From Mesostigma viride (taxonomy: Eukaryota; Streptophyta; Mesostigmatophyceae; Mesostigmatales; Mesostigmataceae), in NCBI GenBank assembly GCA_009746045.1, contig RPFO01001401.1, positions 1 through 64,000 on the forward strand: a stretch of 64,000 bases of DNA. The letters are read 5' to 3'. The position numbers and the translations under genes were made by a program. This document shows positions 10,946 to 19,008 of this stretch, in pieces. Position 1 is the first letter of the stretch, and the number at the start of each line of letters is the position of its first letter. The notes below the pieces were generated by a model. It was not told the DNA's origin, made no database searches, and worked only from the letters and a program-made list of their open reading frames with translations.

Positions 10946-11098
10946 TTGTTCATGGACGACCCACGACCCCCTTCGCCCAACGGCTCCCCCGCTCCCCGGT
11001 TGGCGCCTCGGCGGTCCTCTCGGCTTGCGGCCCTTCTTGCGGAGGTGGGCGACCCGGCTGCGGGGGGCTCGGGCGCCCCGGTCTCCCCCTCCTTGGTC

Positions 11099-11233
11099 TG
11101 CGAGGTCTGCCGGAGCGGGCACCGCGGGCACCACATGTTAGTTTGTGATGCTTGCAATTCCGGGTGGCACTTGCAGTGTCTTACTCCCCGGCTCTACCGG
11201 GTCCCGCCGGGCTCCTGGACGTGCCCGCGCTGT
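11099..11233 (+). other. PHD finger of the non-LTR polyprotein
   Basis: Residues 52-96 from the ATG at 10946. The pattern is C52-x2-C55, then C67-x2-C70, H75, C78 and a C-terminal WTCPRC (C93, C96). Spacing, the W before the last C pair and the LVCDAC core are typical of PHD fingers, which usually read histone H3 tails. In a retrotransposon this may steer chromatin targeting, which is inference. Confidence 0.85.
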
Positions 11234-12390
11234 CCCCCCCGGCGGGCCCCCGGGCTGCCCTCCCCGCTGGGTGCTCCGGCCCCCTGCCCCGTGTGCCCCC
11301 CTGCCGAGGCCCTCGGGGCGGGCCGTGGCCTGCCCGATGGGGCCGCCGTTGCTCGGGCCCTGGCGCCCTCGGCCCCGGGGCCCCACCCGTCGCCTGGCCC
11401 CGCCGACGGGGGCGCGGCGCTGTCGCCTGGGCTGAGCCCGGCCGACCCCCGGCGGGCCTGGCGACCCCGGCGCCCGCCCCCGGCCCCTCGCTCCCCGACG
11501 CTCTGGCCTCCCTTCCCCCGGCCGCGGTTGGCCACCCAGCCGCCACCCCCGTCCTTGCCGCGTGGGACGGCGGCCCCCGGGCCCACGCGTTCACCTCGTG
11601 GCCGCCCTCGCACATTGTCGGCGTGGTGGGCCGCGCCACCTTTTCTTGGGCGTACTGCCCTTTGTTGCTGGACGCGGTCGGGCTCCAGGCCGCCTTCCCC
11701 TCGCTCCCTAGGCCCCCGGCCTTCCTGGCCCTAGTTGCGCAGGTGCGGGCGACATTTCTTTCCGCCGCCCCCCGGTGACGGCCTCGACTCTTTGGGGGTA
11801 TGTCTTGGAAGGATATCACGCCGGCTGCCGGCTGCCGTGGCATCTCCCGGCCGCCCGGCAGGAAGAGCTGCTTTCCCTGGACGAGCGGGTGGGTCAGGCG
11901 GTGGTCGAGTTCGTCACGGCGGTGGCTCGAGACGCACAGGTCTCGGTGCGGGCGGCCTACCTCGCGGGCGGCGCCGACCTGGGCCTCATGTCCCCGCGGC
12001 AGCTTCGCCTCTTCTTGGACGCCCAGGCCCCGCCTCCCGGCCCGGTTGCCAGTGGGGGCTTTCTCATCACCTCCCTCAGCCTGGCGCAGGCCGCCATGCT
12101 GCGTGTGGAGTTCGGGGCCCCCATCGCGGTTCAGGGCGGCCAGGCCATCTTGGTGGACTCGGCCGGGCGCGCCCAGCCCCTAACCGCGGGGACGCCTGTT
12201 TCTGCCTTCCTCCACGACATCCTGGAGTTGGCAGGCATCCCGCACGAATGGCACCCCGCGGCTGACCAACCGGTCGGCATCCTCTCGCGCGCCCAGATTG
12301 CCGCCTCCCGGGTTGCTGGGAGGCCGGCTGGGACCCGCCCCCCCTCATGTCCGGTCCCTTCTGGAGGGGGACGACCCCGAGTCGGGCTCC

Positions 12391-12519
12391 TGTGCCATCT
12401 GCCTTGAGCCCTTCCGGCCGGGGGATGGCTTGTGTCGCCTGCCCGCGTGCGGCCACACATTCCATCAAGCGTGCATCGCGCGCAGCTTGCTCCACTCCGT
12501 GCCGCGCTGCCCGTTGTGC
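12391..12519 (+). other. RING-H2 finger of the non-LTR polyprotein
   Basis: Cysteine/histidine order C-x2-C-x15-C-x-H-x2-H-x2-C-x11-C-x2-C (CAIC, CGHTFH, CPLC), a canonical C3H2C3 RING-H2. Such domains usually recruit ubiquitin-conjugating enzymes. It sits downstream of a C7 frameshift and in the same frame as the zinc fingers and the first part of the reverse transcriptase. Confidence 0.85.
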
Positions 12520-12909
12520 CGGGCTGTTGTGCCGCCCCCTGGGACTGCGCTTCCTCTCGGCCCGCCCCCGGTCTCGCTGGGTCCCCTGCCGGGTCCCCAC
12601 CGGGCCCCGGGGCCAGCTGCCTCCCCGACCCCTCGGCCTCCGCCCCCGGCCTCGTTGCCGGGGCCTGGGGTGGTCGCGGGCGCGCTGGCGAGTCCCCCTG
12701 GGAGGGGCGCCGGCGTTCTCGATCCCCCTCCGCTGGGGGTCTCCCCGGTGGGCACTGCCTCCTCCGTGGCCCCGGCGGGCCTGCCGGGCGCTGGTCGGGT
12801 CGTGGTGCGCGCGCCTGCCGGCCCGGCTGGGGAGACGCCGCAGGCCCCACGTCCTGCCTTTGCTGGCGCCGCTCCCCGCCACTCAGCGCCCGCCGACGGC
12901 CTTCACCGG

Positions 12910-13107
12910 TGTGCCGTGCTGCTTCCCACGGGGTCCCCGTGTGCGGGTGTGTTCCACAACCGTAACCTCCTCTGCCAGCACCTTCGCGCTGTGCACCCCG
13001 ATCTCGGCGCGGCGGATCTGCAGGCCATGAGCTGTTACCGGTGCCCGGAAGCTCACTGCCAGCGGGTGTACTCCATTCACGGGCGCGCTCAGCACGCGCG
13101 CGCCTGT
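12910..13107 (+). other. two zinc fingers (C2H2-like and C2HC)
   Basis: First finger C-x9-C-x12-H-x4-H (core CAGVFHNRNLLCQHL), a C2H2 fold with a widened cysteine pair. Second finger C-x4-C-x11-H-x3-C (core CPEAHCQRVYSIHG). Paired CCHH/CCHC fingers ahead of the reverse transcriptase are typical of R2-like elements, where they bind target DNA. Confidence 0.75.
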
Positions 13108-13779
13108 GTTGCTCAACGGCCCCTCAACCGGCCAGCAGTCCCGGCCCCCTCCCCCCTCCCGCCTCGGCTCCCCCGGCTCCCAGCCCCCGCCGCCCGACTA
13201 CTCGGCCAGTTGGCGTTGGCTTGACACGGTCCCTGGGATGCATGCGCCATCAACCCGACGTCTACCCTGACCGACCTCCCCCACCGCGCGCGTAGCCTTT
13301 TCGCGCAATGTGCAATCGTTTCTCTCCGGCGCATGCACGCCGCTCCGGACGACCCGCTGGGCTTTAAACTGCACATGGTGACCCCCCGCCTGCTCCTCAC
13401 CCCTCTCGGGCGTGGTGTGCGCGGCCTCCAGGGTGCGGTTATTGCCCGTTGCCGACGCTTTCTGCAGGGGGACTGGGAGGGGCTGTTTGGCGTGCCGCCC
13501 CCGCGCACGGCCCGGCTGTCGGGGGAGGTCAACTTCGAGCGGGTGGCCGCCGACGTCATCCGCCTCGTCCGCGAGGGGCAGCTCAGCCGGGCCATGACCC
13601 GCTTGGAAATGGCCAAGCTCGCCCCCGCCAATGCGGCTACCCTGGCGGCCTTGGAGGCTCTTCACCCTGCGGAGCCCGGATTCCAGCTGCCCGTGCCGGA
13701 CCCCCTGCCGGCCCCCCTCCGGCTGGACCGCGACTGCTTCCTGGAGGTGATGCGTGAGGTCCCGCGGGCTTCCTCTACC

Positions 13780-14800
13780 GGGCCGTCGGGCTGGCGCTAC
13801 GAGCACTTGGAGGTCCTGGTGGGGCATGGGGGCGAGGACATTCTCTTTGACACCCTCATTGACCTGGCGGCTGGTCGCGTTCCTCCCGCTGCGCGCGAGT
13901 GGTTAGCGGGCGCTCGCCTCCTCGCTCTGCTCAAGGGTGTCTTGCCCCCCCCGAGGGCAAGGTGCGCCCGATCGCCTGCGGTGAGGTGCTCCGCAAGCTC
14001 GTGGGCAAAGTGATCTGCCGCCAAAAGGCGCCCGAGCTCCGTGCCTTTTTCTGCCCGCCCCTCGCAGCGGGTGAGACCTCGGTGGCGGCCCAGCTGGGGG
14101 TGACGACTCCAGGCGGGGCGGATATCCTCATCCATTCGGTGCAGGCCTACCTCGAGGCCCACCCCACCCACGCTGTCGTCAAGGTCGACTGCCACAACGC
14201 GTTCAACAGTCTGTCCCGCGCCAGCATGTTTGCGGCCGTCATGGAGTCCTTCGAGGACTTGTACGCTTGGACAGCCGTGTGCTACGGCCAGCCCGGCCAA
14301 CTGGTTCACATCATGGAGGACGGCACTCGCGGCGGCCTGCTGTCGCGGTCGGGCACCCAGCAAGGGGACCCCCTGGGACCCCTGTACTTTGCCGCCCCCC
14401 TCCAGGGTTGCCTCCAAGCGGTCCATGCTGCCCACCCGGCGGTCGCTATTCAGGCCTACTTGGATGATATCTACCTGCTGGGCCCTGTGCCGGACACCAC
14501 CGCGGCTCTGCTGGCACTGCAGACCGCGGTGGCCGACATCAACCTCCAGTTGACCCTTGCCAAGTGCGCGGTGTACTCGCCCCAAGGTGATTGCTCCGGC
14601 TTTCCGCCCCAGCTCTTGGGCCGGGACGAGCGCCTCCATGGGTTGGATGTCCTCGGCGTTCCGGTTGGCGACCCCGCGTTTGTCATCGATGCTCTGCGGG
14701 CCGCCCTCGAGGCACGCACTGAGGTACTGCCCTTGATTGCGCGCCTTCATGATTCGCAGACCAAGGGTCTGCTTCTGTGGTTTTGCGCTCACCCTCGCGT
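13780..14800 (+). other. reverse transcriptase domain
   Basis: An upstream block GPSGWRYEHL, a fingers block EGKVRPIACGEVLRKL, motif A with catalytic D at 14187 (VDCHNAFN), motif B QQGDPLGP at about 14358, and motif C YLDD at 14457-14468. All three catalytic aspartates are present. The domain is split between two frames by the C8 run at 13945-13952. Confidence 0.9.
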
Positions 14801-15488
14801 CGTTCACTGGCTCCGGGGCGCTCTTCCGTCTCAGGTCCGGCTGGCCGCCGAGGGCCACGACGAACGCATCCAGTCGGCCTTGGCGCAGCTGGTCCCGGGC
14901 CCCGACCTCCCGCCACATGCTATTCGCATTGCCTCCCTGCCTGCACGGATGGGTGGCTGCGGTCTGACTCGTGCCGCCCGGCTGGCCCCAGCAGCCTTTT
15001 TGGGCTCCGTCGCTCAGTCGTGGGCGGAAAGCTGCCGGCTCCTGCCCCTTTTGGCAACGGCAGCGCCTGACCTCCTGGACCCCAGCAGCCCTTTGCCCTT
15101 CGTCACCGCCATCCAGGAGGCCTATGCTGAGATCCAGCAGGCCTGTTCTCCCGTCCGTGCCGCTCAGGCGGTACAGCGCCACCTCCCTCGCGGCACTCCC
15201 TCGGTCGCCTCCGTTCAATCTCCCGCCGCATTCCCTGCTCGCGTCATCGATAAACACCAGAAAACCTACGCGGGTATTCTGCACACGGCTGATTGGATTG
15301 CTCTTTTCGCGGACCTCAACGCCCAGGGACGTGCGTGGCTGTTCTCGCTTTCCTTGCGGAGTGTGGGCTCGGCGTACCTTCGTGCTCTTCCCATGGCCCC
15401 CCCATTCGCCTTGGCTCCCAGCCACTACTCGGTGGCGCTCCGGCACCAGCTATTTGCCCCGCAGCCTCTTGTTCCGGCCGGGCGGCCT

Positions 15489-15542
15489 TGTGGTAGCTGT
15501 GGGCAGCCGCTGGATCCCACGGGGACTCACTACCTTGCCTGC
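15489..15542 (+). other. CCHC knuckle ahead of the endonuclease
   Basis: C-x2-C-x9-H-x3-C (CGSC ... THYLAC). A CCHC motif at this position, between reverse transcriptase and endonuclease, is a hallmark of R2-type restriction-like endonuclease retrotransposons. Confidence 0.75.
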
Positions 15543-15690
15543 ATGGGGGGCCAACAGAATCAGAATTGGTATTTGTATTTGCACACTGTCCTCCTGACGG
15601 TGGTGCTCGCCATGATTCGGTCGGTTTTCCCCCACGCGAACATCCGGTCCGAGGATGCGGATGGCGCTGCCTTCTATTCCCCCAACCACC

Positions 15691-16400
15691 GGCCTGACAT
15701 CGTGGTGCTGGACAGTTACGGGCCGAATTAACTTGGGTGCTCGGAAGTGGTTATTCCGGGCAAAATAGTGTGACGGACCGATTTGCCTCAGGCGGCAAAA
15801 GGTTCCGGCACTATTTAACCTAACTAAAACCCGTGCACCTTGGAGGTCAGGGGTTCGAATCCGGACAGCTCCGGCGCATTTAGTGGTGCGTGCTCAGTGG
15901 CCTAGGCGGATGTCTCATATTCAACCCACCCTCCACGAGGCCAGGTTTTAGTTAGGTTAAATAGTGCCGGAACCTTTTGCCGCCTGAGACAAATCGGTCC
16001 GTCACACTATTTTGCCCGGAATAACCACTTCCGAGCACCCAAGTTAATTCGGCCGAATTAACTTGGGTGCTCGGAAGTGGTTATTCCGGGCAAAATAGTG
16101 TGACGGACCGATTTGCCTCAGGCGGCAAAAGGTTCCGGCACTATTTAACCTAACTTGGACTTTGAGGGGGGTGGCCGGCATCTGCTTATTGACGTTTCGG
16201 TGGCGCGGCCCTCGGCTCTTAGCCACGTGGCTGGGGCCTCCCTCACGGCAGGTTACACGGCGGACCGGGCGGAGCGGGCCAAGCTCCTGGCCTACGGCGA
16301 CGTCGGGCACCATCGTGTGGTGCCCTTTGTCCTGGAGGAGTTTGGGGCCATGGGGCCCCTGACCTCCGCCTTCTTCAAGGAGTGTTGCCGGCTCCGGGAG
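15691..16400 (+). other. restriction-like endonuclease domain, interrupted
   Basis: RPDIVVLD at about 15690-15713 gives the PD pair. After the insertion, LLIDVSV gives the second acidic residue, followed by a lysine in ERAKLLAYGD and a VPFVLEEFG block. This order fits the PD-(D/E)xK-like nuclease of R2/CRE-type elements. The foldback element separates the PD from the D/K part. Confidence 0.75.
15714..16155. mobile_element. foldback element inserted in the endonuclease coding region
   Basis: 442 bp, starting AGTTACGG and ending CCTAACT, flanked by TGGAC duplications at 15709-15713 and 16156-16160. Removing it and one TGGAC restores a continuous LD-FEGGG reading. Order: 7 bp of a first reverse arm, a ~105-bp forward arm, a ~125-bp core with a tRNA-like GGGGTTCGAATCC, a reverse arm, then a forward arm. 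The longer relative at 36572-37850 shows that the leftmost reverse arm is mostly deleted here. No transposase is encoded. Confidence 0.9.
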
Positions 16401-16556
16401 GACCGGCTGGACCTGGAGGGCCAGCGGGCCCCATGGTCGGCGCGGACCTGGACGTCATATTGGCGTCAGCGCTTGTCGGTGGCGCTGACTCGGGCCATGG
16501 CGGACATCATGCTCCGCCGTACGCGGGCTGATTTTGCGGTGCAGCAGGGCTATTAG

Positions 16557-16688
16557 GTTCCTCCCGTTAGGCGTTTCCATTGGTCTTATCGTAGTATAGA
16601 GCTTTGACATGGCTCTGTATATAGGTTTATAGCTGGGCGTTTGCTTTGGTTTGAGTGATTTCACTCTGCTGTAAGTAATTATATTTTT
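16557..16688 (+). other. 3' UTR of the non-LTR element
   Basis: Short untranslated tail after the TAG at 16554-16556. It ends AATTATATTTTT directly against the AATATATATATG target duplication. No poly-A tail is present. Confidence 0.6.
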
Positions 16689-16700
16689 AATATATATATG

Positions 16701-16918
16701 TAGACTTTCATACTTCCAACGGCCGTTGGCGTTGGGAAATTCCCAGCTGCTGACTTCCATTCTTCGGTCAATCCATGGTGCGCGGGCATGTATATTTGCA
16801 TCGTTGAATATATATATGTAGACTTTCATACTTCCAACGGCCGTTGGCGTTGGGAAATTCCCAGCTGCTGACTTCCATTCTTCGGTCAATCCATGGTGCG
16901 CGGGTGTGTTGTGTTGCA
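16701..16918. repeat. 118-bp tandem duplication within intron 1
   Basis: The unit starting TAGACTTTCATACTTCC at 16701 recurs at 16819. Each contains CCAACGGCCGTTGGCGTTGGG (palindromes at 16716-16729 and 16834-16847), GGGAAATTCCC and CCATGGTGCGCGGG. The GCATGTATATTTGCATCG leader at 9599, left of the retrotransposon, recurs at 16785, so the duplication predates the insertion. Confidence 0.8.
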
Positions 16919-16919
16919 G

Positions 16920-17675
16920 GAGGAGGATGTGGCGCCGCAAATGAACCTGCAGCAAAAACTCATCAAGTCAACCCTCTCGGAGCTCCATGAACTCATTACG
17001 GCGCGCTTCCCGGAATTCGCCATTCACGTCCATACATGGGCCTGGCAGCACCACGCTTACAAGGAGTGCATTGACGTGATGCCGCTGGGAACGGTGGTGG
17101 TCCTGATGGACTACTCGGAGAACTATTCGGACCACCTGCAGAAACAGTTGCAGGCGCAGTACTGGTACCCAAGTAGTTACGTCCTGATGCCGGTGATCGT
17201 GATGTACCGTGATCCCGTATCGCTGGAAATCAAAAGGGTGAAGCACGATTACATGGGGAAGGACGTACCGAGGAATGCCCAGACCCTGGAGTTCGTGATG
17301 AAGAATACCCTTAACGTGCTGAGGGAGGAGGGGGTGGAGGTGAGGAACTGGATCAGTTGGTCCGACAACTGTAAGGAGCAGTTCCAATCCCGGTATGTGT
17401 TGGCGATGGCTGCGGACCTGCTCGAGGCCGACCCCGACTTGGAATCATTGGAGTGGAACTACTCGTGTGCAGGACATGGGAAGGGGGAGTCGGACGGGGA
17501 GGGGGGGACGGTCAAAAGCATCCTCAAAAGAGCGCAGATGCAGGAGGACAATCGGAACCTGAATACGGTGGAGGCACTGGTGGCCTACCTGAACCGGGAT
17601 TGGAGAACCGGCAAAGACTCGAGTCGACCATCGGCACAATCGGACGTGGTTCGACGGGCATTTCTTCTCGATAAC
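16920..17675 (+). CDS. exon 2 of transposase-derived-like protein (catalytic-looking core)
   Basis: 252 codons, phase 0 at both ends, with no stop. It contains VVLMDYSENYSDHLQ (D codon at 17109), WISWSDNCKEQF (D at 17364) and CAGHGKGESDGEGGTVK (H at 17475, D at 17493). I recognise this order, with a Q-x-Q-x-Y/H-W segment after the first motif, from large uncharacterised families of metazoan and other eukaryotic proteins. The three spaced aspartates suggest an RNase H-fold DDE/D-type nuclease, hence transposase ancestry. The clade cannot be named from sequence alone. The exon ends GATAAC|GTAAGT. It is the best-preserved part of the gene. Confidence 0.7.
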
Positions 17676-17977
17676 GTAAGTAAAGACAGTTGCTTTCTGG
17701 TGGTCAAGTGCAGTTCTATAATTTGTCTCTGGTTACACTTTACAGAGGACAGCTTCCTTGATGCAGTTTGAAGTTTCATAAGGCCAACGGCCGTTGGAGC
17801 TGGAAAATCGTATAATTGTTGAGTGCCAACGGCCGTTGGAGTTGAGAAATGTACTTATATAAAGTTTCCAAGGGCCAACGGCCGTTGGAGTTGGGAAATC
17901 TTATAATTGTTGAGTGCCAACGGCCGTTGGAGTTGGGAAATGTGCTGTGATGTTGTTTCATGGATTTACAATTGCAG
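17676..17977 (+). other. intron 2, phase 0, with four palindrome repeats
   Basis: Donor GTAAGT and acceptor TTTACAATTGCAG. It holds CCAACGGCCGTTGG at 17784, 17826, 17875 and 17917. Each is followed by GAGTTGGGAAAT or a close variant, and two are joined by TATAATTGTTGAGTG. Most of the intron is this repeat. Confidence 0.75.
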
Positions 17978-18645
17978 ATTCTCACGTCCGGTAAGGAGCG
18001 AGGCCCGATCCGAGATATCTCCACGGCACACCAGTGGCGACTGGACAAAAAGGGCGAGCGGGTCGAGGTGGTAAAGCTCAGGCGTTTTTCATGCTTCAGT
18101 TGTGCGGAGTGCCGAGAGGGCAAGTGGACGACATGCCCAAACGATTGGAGCAGCTCGTCGTGGACTGTAAAACTCCAGGCGAGTAAGTCGCGGAACCCCA
18201 CGCGATATCCGGGAACCCGCCTGAACCACGTTCAAACGGCAAGAAACGAGTTGGGGCGTGGTTTGCAGGAGGGGGAGGCCGTCGCAGTCGCATCTGAGAG
18301 GGGGCACAAGGACCATGTGCCCGACCACCCGTACTGGTTGGCGAAAGTTGTTCGAGTCGCCCACCAACTCGACAAGGATGAGTGTTTAAACAAACATACA
18401 GGGGGGGGGGCGAGGTTTTTAAGAAAGGCAACTGGGTAATGTACGTAAAATACTTCGAGAGGTGCTCCTCCTCCGGATCGGACGCCCGACGCTTCTTCTG
18501 GAACCCAGACGACCGAGAACCCTTAACTGCAATCGTGTGCTACCTGAGCGTCGCAAAGGTCACGAAGGGCAAGTGGGAAGGACATCCGGACAACACGCGA
18601 CAGGGCTGGTTCACAATTGCGAAGAAGGTGGACGCCGAAATTACG
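17978..18645 (+). CDS. exon 3 of transposase-derived-like protein (frameshifted)
   Basis: About 222 codons. The first part has a cysteine cluster (SCFSCAEC ... CPND, near 18088-18140), in the position where related proteins carry one after the nuclease-like core. The second part (VMYVKYFERC, FFWNPDDREPL) resembles the compact C-terminal domain of the same families. The two parts are in different frames, and the change falls at a run of ten G at 18401-18410. The exon ends ATTACG|GTACGT at a codon boundary. Confidence 0.65.
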
Positions 18646-18741
18646 GTACGTCATTCCAAACATTACTGTGTAAAATTGGTGTTTGTATGTCGCATGTGTT
18701 TTTTTGTCGACGGTCGTTCACCTTACTAATGTTACATACAG

Positions 18742-18762
18742 GGCAATCAGCCTATACTTTAG
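18742..18762 (+). CDS. possible last exon, six residues and stop
   Basis: After a 96-bp intron (18646-18741) with a good branch-like CTAAT and acceptor TTACATACAG, phase 0 gives GNQPIL then TAG at 18760-18762. It is too short to be tested by similarity. The splice signals and matching phase are the only support. Confidence 0.4.
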   Translation, partial: GNQPIL

Positions 18763-18804
18763 CTTGGCTGCATGGCGCATGTCGCATATCTTAATTTCTC
18801 AAAG

Positions 18805-18818
18805 CCAACGGCCGTTGG
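18805..18818. repeat. palindrome CCAACGGCCGTTGG downstream of the gene
   Basis: Sixteenth perfect copy in the window, 43 bp after the predicted stop. Together with the nine upstream copies it brackets the gene. Confidence 0.85.
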
Positions 18819-18966
18819 ACTTACGAAACTGGACAAGTGCCAAGTGCGGATTGGGTACTAAAATGGGCATTCTTGTTGAGGATGACCAGTTGTGTTTATA
18901 TATTTTTGCATGGTGGCGGATGACTTGGCGTGTTGTTGCATTTTTACATACGGGTGTATGGTAGGC
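18819..18966. other. intergenic DNA, no feature recognised
   Basis: A short low-copy segment with a TTTATATATTTTTGC stretch, between the palindrome and the telomere-like scrap. No open frame or RNA gene is supported. Confidence 0.4.
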
Positions 18967-18997
18967 CTTAAACCCTAAACCCCTACACTCCTAAACC
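18967..18997. repeat. degenerate interstitial plant-type telomere-like repeats
   Basis: TTAAACCCTAAACCCC and CTCCTAAACC resemble four or five imperfect CCCTAAA units. The stretch is only about 30 bp, so chance is possible. It marks the boundary to the GT-rich satellite. Confidence 0.35.
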
Positions 18998-19008
18998 ATA
19001 TTTACCCT

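Larger units (their letters stand above)
10946..16556 (+). pseudogene. non-LTR retrotransposon polyprotein (PHD/RING/ZnF/RT/RLE), frame broken
   Basis: Would encode about 1,700 residues if continuous. It reads through three frames. Frame changes are inferred near 11440-11460, at the C run 11768-11773, at the C7 run 12338-12344 and at the C8 run 13945-13952. There is also an in-frame TGA at 13222-13224. The foldback insertion plus its 5-bp duplication adds 447 bp (149 codons), so the frame is kept but a stop arises at 15729. The product would bind DNA through its fingers, nick the target with the C-terminal endonuclease and copy its RNA at the nick. The homopolymer location of the shifts leaves open sequencing error for some of them. 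Confidence 0.85.
9631..16688 (+). mobile_element. non-LTR retrotransposon with restriction-like endonuclease (R2-type architecture)
   Basis: Complete-looking element of ~7.06 kb. It has seven 170-bp 5' monomers, a GC-rich 5' leader, one long coding region (10946-16556), a ~130-bp 3' UTR ending ATTATATTTTT, and 11-12 bp target duplications. Coding order is PHD finger, RING-H2 finger, two zinc fingers, reverse transcriptase, CCHC knuckle and restriction-like endonuclease. The C-terminal half matches the R2/CRE/Dong-type plan. A PHD plus RING N-terminus is not one I associate with that group. The coding strand equals the host gene's strand. The element is now inactive by sequence: frame breaks plus a foldback insertion at 15714. 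Confidence 0.85.
9595..16919 (+). other. intron 1, phase 0, enlarged by a retrotransposon
   Basis: Donor GTAAGC at 9595 and acceptor TTGTGTTGCAG ending at 16919. Exons on both sides join at codon boundaries. Without the inserted element (9631-16688 plus target duplication) the intron would be only about 250-260 bp. Its own sequence holds two tandem copies of a 118-bp unit containing the palindrome CCAACGGCCGTTGG. Confidence 0.65.

Noticed and set aside
13797-15446. 549-codon open frame on the minus strand
   Set aside because: Antisense to the GC-rich reverse transcriptase region, where stop codons are rare. The plus strand carries clear catalytic motifs.
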